A stretch of 11,862 bases of DNA from Oligoflexia bacterium (GCA_025352185.1 JANXTV010000276.1:1-11862); one strand, 5' to 3'. Shown: positions 1-7,035, numbered from the stretch's first letter. A program made the numbers and translations. Notes: generated by a model from the letters alone, not told the origin.

Positions 1-997
1 TCGCGAGGCCGAGCCCCGTCCCTTTGCCGACTTCCTTCGTTGTGAAGTAGGGCTTAAAGAGGTGACGAAGATTCTCTGACGAAATTCCGCATCCCGAATC
101 CGAAACGCTGATTTCTTTCGAATCCGTCCCCTTCGACGCCCGAATCGTAAGTCGGTGCGGGCCCGAATTACCGTCAGCTTTCGCCTTCTGAATCGCGTGT
201 AACCCATTCATGACGAGATTCAGAAAAATCTGTTCAATACGCGAGACGTCTCCACTCACGGTAAAATTTTCGGGGACTTCGAGATCGATCGAAATGCCTT
301 CATTTCGAAAGTTTTGGCCGATGAGGGAAGTCACTTCACGTACGACATCCAGGACCGGTACTTCGGTGATAACCGCGTCGCTAAACCCGCGGCTTACGCG
401 AAGCAGAGACCGGATGAGTTTCGAGATTCGGTCCGTCTGAGAGGTGATGACCTCAAGTTCACGCTTCGCTTCGGGATCGGTAGACTTCATCATCAGAAAT
501 TCGGCGCGTCCGCGAACGACTCCGAGCGGAGTACCGATTTCGTGAGCGAGACCGCTCGCCAGGGTACCGATCGAAGCGAGACGGTCCTGGTGCGCTACCT
601 TCGTTTCCATTTCCTTCATCGCCGTCATGTCCACGGCGATTCCCATGAATCCCTTGATCTCCTTTTCTGAATCTCGGACGGGAGTGATGGTCAGCAGGAC
701 GGGCACGAACGTACCGTCCTTCGCCCGATTCGTGAGTTCTCCGCGCCAATGGCCGATCTTCGGATCGAGAATTTTTTTCCAGATCCCCTGGTAAAAGTCT
801 TTAGACTGGAGACCCGAACGAAGAATCCGCGACGTTTCTCCGATCGCCTCTTCCCGCGTAAAACCGTAGGACCGCGTCCAAGCGGGATTCACGTAAACAA
901 GTTTTCCATCGAGATCCGAGATCATGATGGCTTCACTACAGTCTTCCACACAGTGGTAATAGACGCTGTTCGTGTCGGTAAAGCCAAGGGGCGCCAC
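1..997 (-). CDS. PAS-domain sensor histidine kinase, NtrB-like, cytoplasmic (3' end beyond window)
   Basis: This is a soluble histidine kinase that would phosphorylate the NtrC-type regulator encoded just upstream. Translating the minus strand from GTG at 997 gives 332 uninterrupted codons to the window edge. No membrane segment is visible. Residues about 10-130 form a PAS domain (ISDLDGKLVYVNPAW, then a GFMGIAVDMT-type exit). The H-box is SGLAHEIGTPLGVV with phosphoacceptor His152. The N-box is NLVMNGLHAI with Asn264, the G1 box is SDSGCGI (300-305), the F-box is FKPYFTTK, and G2 is GTGLGLA at 327-332. All catalytic boxes are intact, so it should be active. The GTG start was chosen because GGAGGA lies six bases upstream inside the end of the ntrC-like gene; the two genes are only two bases apart and probably translationally coupled. 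Cys16 and Cys20 at the start of the PAS region are notable but of unknown role. The remaining C-terminus is outside the window. Confidence 0.93.
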   Translation of the reverse strand, partial: MAPLGFTDTNSVYYHCVEDCSEAIMISDLDGKLVYVNPAWTRSYGFTREEAIGETSRILRSGLQSKDFYQGIWKKILDPKIGHWRGELTNRAKDGTFVPVLLTITPVRDSEKEIKGFMGIAVDMTAMKEMETKVAHQDRLASIGTLASGLAHEIGTPLGVVRGRAEFLMMKSTDPEAKRELEVITSQTDRISKLIRSLLRVSRGFSDAVITEVPVLDVVREVTSLIGQNFRNEGISIDLEVPENFTVSGDVSRIEQIFLNLVMNGLHAIQKAKADGNSGPHRLTIRASKGTDSKEISVSDSGCGISSENLRHLFKPYFTTKEVGKGTGLGLA

Positions 998-999
998 GG

Positions 1000-2418
1000 T
1001 TACTCCTCCGACCCTTCCGCGTCTTCAGTTGAAGTCACGCCATAATCATTTAACTTCCGGTAAAGAGTTCTCCGGTTCATCCCGAGGATCTGCGAGGTTT
1101 TATCCCGACGCCCACCCGTTTTATGGAGAACCATCAAGATATATTTACGCTCGAGTTCGTCAACGGTCGGAAACGAATTCGTCGCGCTCCCAAAAAAATC
1201 ATCGGGCGACTCCCCGTCTTGAGTCAGAATTTCCGCTTCATCAAGTAGAGTACCCGTACCGAGAACGACCGCGCGTTCGACGACGTTTTCGAGTTCACGC
1301 ACGTTTCCTTCCCACCGCATATCGAGTAACTTCGAGACGGCTCTTTTCGTAAAGCCACGCACGTTCGAATGATTCGTCGCCGCATACTTCTTCAGAAAGT
1401 GCTCGGCGAGGAGTGGAATATCTTCTTTCCGATATCGAAGTGGTGGAATCGCAATCGGGATCACGCTGAGGCGGTAATAGAGATCCTCCCGAAATCTTTC
1501 ATCTTTGATTGCCGCCTTTAAATCCTTATGAGTCGCCGCAATGATTCTTACGTCAATATCGCGGTCAAGGTTCTCGCCGACCGCGCGTACCTTCCGCTCT
1601 TGAATTACGCGGAGGAGTTTCGCTTGGAGCGCAACGTTCATATCCCCGATTTCATCGAGAAAGAGGGTGCCGCCTTCGGCTTCTTCGAAGAGTCCCCGCT
1701 TTCGATTAATCGCACCTGTAAAAGAGCCCTTCGCGTGACCGAAGAGCTCACTTTCGAGGAGACTTTCCGGAATCGCCGTACAGTTAATCGCTACGAACGC
1801 TTTACGCGCCCGGGGGCCCGTTTCGTGGATCGCGCGTGCAACCATTTCTTTTCCGGTCCCGCTCTCGCCCGTGATAAGCACGTTCGCCGTCGCCTGCGAA
1901 ACGCGGGCAACTAGATCGAACACCGTCTTCATCGCCGGGCTTTTACCGAGTACTCCGGCCATCCCCCAGCTACGTTTCACTTCCTGACGAAGGGCGGTGT
2001 TATCGCGAAGCAACTTTCGGTGTTCTAACGCGCGATCTAAATTCACAGCCATTTCCGTTAATTTAAAGGGCTTAACGACGTAATGGAAAGCCCCCCGCTT
2101 CATCGATTCGATCGCCGTCTCGATCGAGCCGAAGGCCGTGATGAGGATCACCGGAATTTCGGGGCGGAGAGTTTGGAGGCGCGCCGTAAACTCCAGTCCG
2201 TCAACCTGAGGCATCTTAATATCGGAAATGATCGCGTCGATATCGCCGAGGTCTTGATCGGCCGCGTGCCGACCACCCGGTCCGAGGGCCTGAATCGCAT
2301 CGGAGGCGGAATTAAAAGGAAAGACCTGGAATCCCTGACTCGATAGAAAATCGTTCAGTAACGAACGCATCTCGAGCTCGTCGTCTACGACTAATACTCT
2401 TCCTTTAATCTCGCTCAT
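1000..2418 (-). CDS. NtrC-family sigma54-dependent response regulator
   Basis: A 472-residue transcription activator with the classical three-domain order. The receiver (about 7-135) has the acidic pair Asp12/Asp13, phosphoacceptor Asp66, Thr94 and Lys116. The AAA+ domain (about 152-385) has Walker A GESGTGKE at 184-191, the sigma54-contacting loop GSFTGA at 231-236 (the common variant of GAFTGA), Walker B TLFLDE at 251-256 and the RFREDLYYRL segment at 308-317 carrying arginine-finger residues. A Fis-type helix-turn-helix lies at about 422-460 (GRRDKTSQILGMNRRTLYRKL). Length and order match the family. The receiver carries about a dozen extra residues (roughly 45-58) between the second helix and Asp66. 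Start ATG at 2418 has AGAGGAG four bases upstream. It is the expected partner of the PAS kinase that follows at a 2-bp distance. By family knowledge it opens sigma54 promoters when phosphorylated; its targets are not shown here, although a sigma54-like element precedes the cluster. Confidence 0.96.
   Translation of the reverse strand: MSEIKGRVLVVDDELEMRSLLNDFLSSQGFQVFPFNSASDAIQALGPGGRHAADQDLGDIDAIISDIKMPQVDGLEFTARLQTLRPEIPVILITAFGSIETAIESMKRGAFHYVVKPFKLTEMAVNLDRALEHRKLLRDNTALRQEVKRSWGMAGVLGKSPAMKTVFDLVARVSQATANVLITGESGTGKEMVARAIHETGPRARKAFVAINCTAIPESLLESELFGHAKGSFTGAINRKRGLFEEAEGGTLFLDEIGDMNVALQAKLLRVIQERKVRAVGENLDRDIDVRIIAATHKDLKAAIKDERFREDLYYRLSVIPIAIPPLRYRKEDIPLLAEHFLKKYAATNHSNVRGFTKRAVSKLLDMRWEGNVRELENVVERAVVLGTGTLLDEAEILTQDGESPDDFFGSATNSFPTVDELERKYILMVLHKTGGRRDKTSQILGMNRRTLYRKLNDYGVTSTEDAEGSEE
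1004..1009 (-). promoter_or_regulatory. Shine-Dalgarno site deciding the GTG start of the PAS kinase
   Basis: On the minus strand GGAGGA is followed by GTAACC and then GTG at 997. It lies within the last codons of the ntrC-like gene, so the kinase start is fixed by this site even though GTG is not the most upstream in-frame possibility. Confidence 0.75.
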
Positions 2419-2435
2419 CGCGCTCCTCTACTCCC

Positions 2436-2455
2436 GTAGGCTACTTTTAGCCTAC
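2436..2455. repeat. Perfect 8-bp stem-loop between the eRF1-like gene and the NtrC gene
   Basis: GTAGGCTA, loop CTTT, TAGCCTAC, in the 54-bp gap just upstream of the NtrC-gene Shine-Dalgarno site. On the minus strand a run of seven T lies before the hairpin rather than after it, so it is not a normal intrinsic terminator. It could be an RNA processing or attenuation structure that sets the ratio between the first three genes and the two-component genes, or a protein-binding palindrome. The function is inference. Confidence 0.55.
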
Positions 2456-2472
2456 TCTGCGGAAAAAAAGAA

Positions 2473-2808
2473 CTATCCCGAGGCTTTGACCGGTTTAACC
2501 GGCTTTCTAAAGAATCGGACCGCGTATTCGGCGATGGCAACATTATCGGCAGTCGGGAGCGTCTCGCAGCCGACGATGCGCCTCGAAACATCCGGGAAGT
2601 TGGACTTTACCCAAGCGATTAAGTCCGGACCCGAATTCCCAGGACTCAAAACGACGACCTGTTTCGAGTTCGCCAGATGACTGACGATGAGGTCGAAGCC
2701 ACTCGGATTTCCGAATTCGAGCGGGATAACCATTCGCTCCATCCGATCGTCCGAAAAGTGGAAAATCTTAGCGAGGAACGGGTCGAGCCAGACGATGGAT
2801 ACCGACAT
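2473..2808 (-). CDS. Small eRF1-domain-3-like ('translational machinery protein'-type) protein
   Basis: A 111-residue cytoplasmic protein without signal peptide or membrane segment. The N-terminus (SIVWLDPFLAKIFHFSDDRM) and the second half (VVVLSPGNSGPDLIAWVKSN, then RRIVGCETLPTADNVAIAEY and RFFRKP) resemble, from memory, a bacterial family annotated as 'translational machinery protein'. That family is related to domain 3 of archaeal/eukaryotic release factor eRF1: WxDxxxAKIF, a glycine turn after a hydrophobic strand, and a vGxE-x-x-xTD-like ending. The usual members are longer and have a histidine-rich middle, which is missing here. No catalytic residue can be named and the actual role is unknown. 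The ATG has a very strong AGGAGGAG site that overlaps the stop codon of the cytochrome-like gene, so it is part of the same transcript. Family assignment is moderate and would need a profile search. Confidence 0.8.
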   Translation of the reverse strand: MSVSIVWLDPFLAKIFHFSDDRMERMVIPLEFGNPSGFDLIVSHLANSKQVVVLSPGNSGPDLIAWVKSNFPDVSRRIVGCETLPTADNVAIAEYAVRFFRKPVKPVKASG

Positions 2809-2816
2809 TTCTCCTC

Positions 2817-3992
2817 CTAATGAAGCTCGGGTGACTTCGACTTTAGATCGGGCGACGCCGTCGAAAGAAGCTCGAGTTCATTGAGACGAGCCCGAACATC
2901 CGAGGGGATGTAAGTACCTCCACTGCCAGTATAACCGAAGTAGACGCTCTCCTCGTAACGTCGGTAGCATTCTTTCGCGATATCAGTGTGCGGTGTATTC
3001 CGAATGCACGATCGATAATAGAACTCGCTGAAATCCTTAATCCCGTAATCACTTAATACGTCGTATGAAAGACCCGCGAGGTATAGGGCTTTCGAGCCCG
3101 TTTCTCCCGTCGGAAGATTTCCAAGTAACTCGTGAAGAATTCCGCTCGCTCGGAGGTAGAGGATATCCGCGGAACGATCCGCCGGAAACTTCTGGGTTTC
3201 GCGAGCCCGCGCCACGAGGCGAGTCGCTTCCGCGAAGAGCGCTTCCCCGCTAACGGGGGTCGCGGGTTTTTCGCTTTTCCATTCGAGAATTGACTTTCGC
3301 CACTCCCCGACCTGAGCTTTCAGGTAGTACGGCACCTTCGCGTTCGAACCTACGAAATCGATCAGTTTTAGCGCTAGATCGGGATCGCGCTTTACCCGGA
3401 CGGCGACGCTAAGTCCCGATCGAAGGGCGCGCTCATAATCAAAAACTGCGGCCGAGGCCGCGCTCTCGCTCGCCGCGATCTTCTGAAATTCGATGAGAGC
3501 CCGGTCGAATTCCCGAATCGCGACGAGGTAGTTTCCTCGAGAAGAAGGCGGTAACTTCTCAAACCGCGAATCGACCTTTAGCGCCGCGAAGCTCGGCCCC
3601 GTATTCGTGCGCGTATGGCACGCGATACAGTAATTCGTCATCGAGTTCAGGATGACTCGAGCATACGCGCGGTGTCCCGCTTTCAGCGACTGAACTGCGT
3701 TATCGGCTTCGCTCGAAAAGTCTCGACTAATAAGCTCGAGAGTTCTATCCCGGTCGGGCGAGTTAGCGGACTTTCCGGTCACCGAATGGGCGAGCTTCGC
3801 AAACCGAATGGCATTCACTTCGATGCTTTTATAGTTTTTCTTATCGTCAAACCGGGCGTCACTCGAAATATCGAAAAGGAGATCCCCGAGTGAAGACTCG
3901 AGGGCCTTCATCTTCTGGTTCCATTTCTTCTCCTCCGCGACGGCTCCGCTCGAAAAAAGGACTAAAATAAATAAGCATCGAATAAAGCTCAT
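2817..3992 (-). CDS. Exported monohaem c-type cytochrome-like protein with helical repeat C-terminus
   Basis: A 391-residue periplasmic protein. The signal peptide is about residues 1-19 (hydrophobic core LFILVLF, cleavage likely after AVA before EEKK). One CxxCH haem-attachment motif, CIACHTR, lies at Cys122-Cys125-His126, at the end of a helical stretch of about 100 residues. This placement, with the haem site on the last helix of an N-terminal helical domain, resembles cytochrome c' or other class II cytochromes, though I cannot confirm the fold. Residues about 150-370 are mainly helical with TPR-like spacing (AIREFDRALIEFQKI; DILYLRASGILHELL; CYRRYEESVYFGYTGSGG), suggesting a binding scaffold. 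Its start codon overlaps the stop of the CBS gene in an ATGA, a sign of translational coupling. Sitting in an operon with nucleotide-sensing and two-component proteins, it may report periplasmic redox state; this is inference. No sixth haem ligand can be assigned. Confidence 0.9.
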   Translation of the reverse strand: MSFIRCLFILVLFSSGAVAEEKKWNQKMKALESSLGDLLFDISSDARFDDKKNYKSIEVNAIRFAKLAHSVTGKSANSPDRDRTLELISRDFSSEADNAVQSLKAGHRAYARVILNSMTNYCIACHTRTNTGPSFAALKVDSRFEKLPPSSRGNYLVAIREFDRALIEFQKIAASESAASAAVFDYERALRSGLSVAVRVKRDPDLALKLIDFVGSNAKVPYYLKAQVGEWRKSILEWKSEKPATPVSGEALFAEATRLVARARETQKFPADRSADILYLRASGILHELLGNLPTGETGSKALYLAGLSYDVLSDYGIKDFSEFYYRSCIRNTPHTDIAKECYRRYEESVYFGYTGSGGTYIPSDVRARLNELELLSTASPDLKSKSPELH

Positions 3993-4426
3993 ACGTGGGT
4001 TCTTACCGAAGAATCCGTGAGAGACGGCTTATGAAACTCTTCGAGCTGCTCGGCTAAAACCCGAAGGCCATCGATTGCGGTAAAAATACCGACGATTTTA
4101 CCGTTCGCCTGTTGGACTACGGCACTCCCGTATTTATGCTCGGCCATTTCGGAAACAACTCGGTTAAGCGGAGCCTCGGGAAGAACGGTGAAGGGCTCGG
4201 GGGTCATCACTCCCTCGACGGTAAGGGAAATGGAATCTTTAAAGGATGTGGCAAGCTTCACGTCTCGATCGGTGAGCATGCCGACCAGGGTTCCACCGGA
4301 AGTGACCGGCAGGTGACGAATGCGGTATTCCCGCATCATATCGAGAGCCTTTCCGATGACGACTTCCTGGCCAATCGTATGGGGCATGGGGGTCATGAAC
4401 TTTTGGACTTGCGGCATCTGCTTCAT
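3989..4426 (-). CDS. Tandem CBS-domain protein
   Basis: A 145-residue cytoplasmic protein made almost entirely of two CBS motifs. The first covers about residues 10-60 (FMTPMPHTIG, then MMREYRIRHLPV and GMLTDRDV), the second about 70-130 (VMTPEPFTVLPEAPL, AEHKYGSAVVQ, GIFTAIDGLRVL). The TDRD segment in the first motif is the type that often binds the ribose of adenine nucleotides; the second has TAID at the same place. In known families such a pair forms a Bateman module that senses AMP, ATP, SAM or NADH, and stand-alone pairs often act as signalling adaptors. I chose ATG at 4426 because AGGAG lies five bases upstream; a GTG five codons further out (4441) has no ribosome site. It is the first gene of the cluster, so it may tune the products downstream. 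The ligand cannot be told from sequence. Confidence 0.92.
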   Translation of the reverse strand: MKQMPQVQKFMTPMPHTIGQEVVIGKALDMMREYRIRHLPVTSGGTLVGMLTDRDVKLATSFKDSISLTVEGVMTPEPFTVLPEAPLNRVVSEMAEHKYGSAVVQQANGKIVGIFTAIDGLRVLAEQLEEFHKPSLTDSSVRTHV

Positions 4427-4461
4427 AGAGTCTCCTCGCACTTAGGCGTATGCATCGACTG

Positions 4462-4478
4462 AAGCATCCGCCGCGCCA
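4462..4478 (-). promoter_or_regulatory. Candidate sigma54 (-24/-12) promoter of the CBS-cytochrome-NtrC operon
   Basis: Minus strand reads TGGCGCGGCGGATGCTT. GG and GC are separated by exactly ten bases as sigma54 requires, and it matches TGGCACG-N4-TTGCW except for G in place of A and A in place of T. The predicted start lies near 4453, leaving a leader of about 27 bases that contains the AGGAG site before ATG 4426. The operon encodes an NtrC-type activator. The match is imperfect in a GC-rich stretch, so this is a candidate only. Confidence 0.4.
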
Positions 4479-4571
4479 CCCGGACCGATGCTGATCTGAT
4501 CCGCAACCCCATGTTTTAAATAGAAAATACGCGGTAGCGCGCTCCTTAGTTTACGACGGCCGTTTTCCGGC

Positions 4572-4607
4572 GGGACGAAGTGTCCCGTGGAAAGGAAGAT
4601 TCGTCCC
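4572..4607. repeat. Mutually exclusive inverted repeats upstream of the CBS operon
   Basis: GGGACGAA (4572-4579) can pair perfectly with TTCGTCCC (4600-4607), or its GGGAC can pair with the nearer GTCCC (4582-4586). Only one pairing can form at a time. No T-run follows on either strand, so this is not an ordinary terminator for the sensor gene at 4671. The 244-bp gap also holds a 13-bp palindrome AACTTTTAAAGTT at 4628-4640 and no convincing ORF. Confidence 0.45.
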
Positions 4608-4670
4608 TTCGCGGGGAAGCGCTAATAAACTTTTAAAGTTCTTTAACTCGCCGGGCCGTCGAATAAACCA

Positions 4671-6866
4671 CTAAATTTCGAGCGTCGTCGCTTCACCCGA
4701 AATTCGGTCGGGCGAACGCCATTCGAGCGAACTTTCTACCGGAACGAAGCCGAGCATCGTTTTCGGAATCATTCGTACCCGTAAGCGAGCGCACACTTCG
4801 AGGACGCTGCGCTCTTCAAAGCGATTCGTGACGAGGATGCTCCGCGATTGGATCGAATGTCGCTCAATGAGCTGCAGACCATTCTCAATGCCTTCGGCGA
4901 ACTCGTGGTCGATAAAGAACTGAGTGTGGCGGATTTTCTTTGGATTCGTTTGAATCCACTTCGTTAATTCATCCGGGTTCGAAAAACACACGAGTGCACA
5001 GTCGTTTTTTCGGAGCAGGTGGGAATCAAAAGTCCGCTGCCAAACGTGGTGGACGCTCGGATCGTCGTCCACTACGGCCAGGGTAGAGTTCGATGGCACC
5101 TCGATGCGATCGACAAACCAAAACGGAGCTTCCGCCATCGGAAGTAGGATACGTCTCTCGGTTCCAAACCCCGCTTCGGATTTCACTTCGAGACGCCCGC
5201 CCCAGATATCGAGCGAACTGCGAGCCTGCTTAATTTCTAACGAAGAAGCATCGGCCTTCCCGTCGACCGCTAAACCTTCACCCGGACCGTCGTCCGAGAG
5301 CGAGATCAGTAGATCGTGTTCGACCCGCGTGAGCTCGAGGCGAACGCGGCCCGACTGATCGATTGAGTCGACGCCGTGTTTAATGAGTAAGGATATCACT
5401 CTCTGAAATTCGGAACCCTCTACGTAAGCAAACCAACCGTAGGATTTCGCGTCGAGGCCACACTCGATACGTACTCCAGGACGGGCCTGGAGTCGCATCT
5501 CAGACACGATCGGTTCAATCAGGCTTGAGACGAGCTTTACCCGTGCCGAGTCTACGGGTGCGGTATCGGCGGCATCCTCGAGATCGGGGACTTGGTTAAG
5601 GAGACCATTCGCAATATCGCGGATCCGATTCGTGGCGCTCCGGAAGAGCTGACGAAGTTCGCGGGGTAGCTCCGAGAGATCCGTTTCGAGAACGTTAAAC
5701 GCAGTTAACGGAGACCGAATATCGTAGGCCACCTGAGAAGTCATCCGCAGGGTCAGCTTCGCCTTCTCCATGCGTAAAAATTTAGCTTGGCTCTTATCGA
5801 GCCGTTCCAGCATCCGGTTAAAAGCCGACGCCAGCGCCCCGATTTCATCTTTCCCCTCGCCCGGAACACGAATTTTTACTTGATCGGAAGAAACGATTGC
5901 ATTGATTGCTTTACGGAGCAGATCGATGCGCGCAACGAGGAAGTGTGAAATGAGCAGCGAGAGGAGTAACGCAATCCCGATCGCGAGCGCCGAGGCGACA
6001 CCCATTGCTTTCCGTAAATCCATAAGTGACGAAGCAAGCACTCCCGCCGAGACGGAAGTCTGGAGGACGTACGCATATCCGCTCCTCGCTTTCGCTTGAA
6101 TCACCTTACATTCGCAACAATTCGGATCCGTGAGTGGAATCACTTTCGTGAAAACGGCGCGGTCATCTTTAAACTCGACGCCCTCTTTACCATCCCACTG
6201 AAGGGGACGCCGTGCGACTTGGGCACCCGCGGCGGCGGGCCCGAATTCACCGAGCGATACGCCTTCCGAAGTGTAGAGTGCGACCGACTGGATTCCGGGG
6301 TCCGCACTGATCGAACCCAAAATAGTTTTTCCGATATAATCGGCGGGATAAGTCACTTCGAGAAAACGCGTGGCAGCGGTGTTTGGAACGACTAAGCTTT
6401 TATACGGCGATCCGGTCGACCCAGGAAGCGCGATCGGGGCGGTCCCGAACGCCTGCGTGGCCCCCGCATTCAGTAACCGTCCGTACCCCGCGCAAGTCGC
6501 GAGCAAATTCGGCATCGTCTCGGGGGCGTCGTTCGTGGCCCGGATAAATTTACCGTTCTGATCCGCGACGAAGACGTCGGACGCTCCGATGCTCTCGGAT
6601 AGCTTCTTTAAACCCGGCGTTCCGATTCCGGGATATTCCGCTTCGTGTCGCTGGAAAAGGTGGGCCGCGTTCACCATGGAGCGGTCCGTATTCTGCTCGA
6701 TCTGAACCAAGGAGCGAGCCAGAACGCCATTAAACGTTTCGTACCGCTGCGTGAACTCCGAACGCACACTCGCCGAAGCCTTTAAATGGGCGAATACGAG
6801 GAGCGCGCCACAAATCAGGACCGAGGGGATGAAAATGGCGAGAAATAGCTTCTTTTTGAAGTTCAT
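4671..6866 (-). CDS. Membrane-bound sensor kinase-like protein with degenerate catalytic core (Tyr for His) fused to a receiver domain
   Basis: A 731-residue inner-membrane signalling protein. Counting from ATG 6866, TM1 is about 6-27, an extracytoplasmic sensor about 28-285, TM2 about 288-310, a HAMP linker about 311-362, a HisKA-like helix about 367-400, an ATPase-like domain about 440-580, and a receiver about 595-710. The usual HDIRSPL H-box reads AYDIRSPL, with Tyr381 where the phosphoacceptor His should be (codon TAC). The N-box reads LLIKHGVDSI with His497 in place of the Mg-binding Asn. G1 is kept (SDDGPGEG), but no GxGLGL G2 motif is present. The receiver keeps acidic residues VVDDD, phosphoacceptor Asp653 (FFIDHE), Thr680 and Lys702. 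The sensor domain has a CCEC cluster at about 250-253. Start: ATG 6866 gives a typical KKKLFLAIFIPS N-terminus; a GTG at 6911 would add 15 residues but has no ribosome site. It is probably a pseudokinase acting by conformation or by receiving phosphate from another kinase. Substrate and partner are unknown. Confidence 0.93.
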   Translation of the reverse strand: MNFKKKLFLAIFIPSVLICGALLVFAHLKASASVRSEFTQRYETFNGVLARSLVQIEQNTDRSMVNAAHLFQRHEAEYPGIGTPGLKKLSESIGASDVFVADQNGKFIRATNDAPETMPNLLATCAGYGRLLNAGATQAFGTAPIALPGSTGSPYKSLVVPNTAATRFLEVTYPADYIGKTILGSISADPGIQSVALYTSEGVSLGEFGPAAAGAQVARRPLQWDGKEGVEFKDDRAVFTKVIPLTDPNCCECKVIQAKARSGYAYVLQTSVSAGVLASSLMDLRKAMGVASALAIGIALLLSLLISHFLVARIDLLRKAINAIVSSDQVKIRVPGEGKDEIGALASAFNRMLERLDKSQAKFLRMEKAKLTLRMTSQVAYDIRSPLTAFNVLETDLSELPRELRQLFRSATNRIRDIANGLLNQVPDLEDAADTAPVDSARVKLVSSLIEPIVSEMRLQARPGVRIECGLDAKSYGWFAYVEGSEFQRVISLLIKHGVDSIDQSGRVRLELTRVEHDLLISLSDDGPGEGLAVDGKADASSLEIKQARSSLDIWGGRLEVKSEAGFGTERRILLPMAEAPFWFVDRIEVPSNSTLAVVDDDPSVHHVWQRTFDSHLLRKNDCALVCFSNPDELTKWIQTNPKKIRHTQFFIDHEFAEGIENGLQLIERHSIQSRSILVTNRFEERSVLEVCARLRVRMIPKTMLGFVPVESSLEWRSPDRISGEATTLEI

Positions 6867-6928
6867 CTTCCGTGTCCGATCTTCGAATGGGGTTACGGTG
6901 AATAGGACCACCGGGGTCTGGGCTCGAA

Positions 6929-6958
6929 ATAATGCGTCTAATCGTGTCGTCGCATCAA
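6929..6958 (-). promoter_or_regulatory. Weak candidate sigma70 promoter for the sensor-receiver gene
   Basis: Minus strand TTGATG (6958-6953), an 18-base spacer and CATTAT (6934-6929). Each box matches four of six consensus bases. The predicted start near 6922 would give a leader of about 56 bases before ATG 6866 and would barely include the alternative GTG at 6911. Confidence 0.28.
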
Positions 6959-7035
6959 TGATGATTCGTAGCGCGAAGATTCACGGTAACAGCCACTTTC
7001 GGATTGGTAAAGTCGCTTCGATTTTTTTTGATCCA

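Noticed and set aside
1..1000. Several plus- and minus-strand frames of 76-126 residues
   Set aside because: The minus-strand kinase frame is open throughout and carries all kinase motifs; the others are shadows.
2463..2469. A7 run on the plus strand (T7 on the minus strand) as a terminator of the eRF1-like gene
   Set aside because: No hairpin immediately precedes the T-run; CCGG repeats upstream are some 25 bases away and are explained by Lys-Pro-Val codons.
4427..4441. GTG start at 4441 for the CBS protein
   Set aside because: The AGGAG site lies downstream of it and serves ATG 4426.
6867..6911. GTG start at 6911 for the sensor-receiver protein
   Set aside because: No ribosome site is present, and the ATG at 6866 gives a normal basic N-terminus directly before TM1. 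It cannot be fully excluded.
7022..7029. Run of eight T as a plus-strand terminator
   Set aside because: No close stem precedes it and no plus-strand gene ends there.
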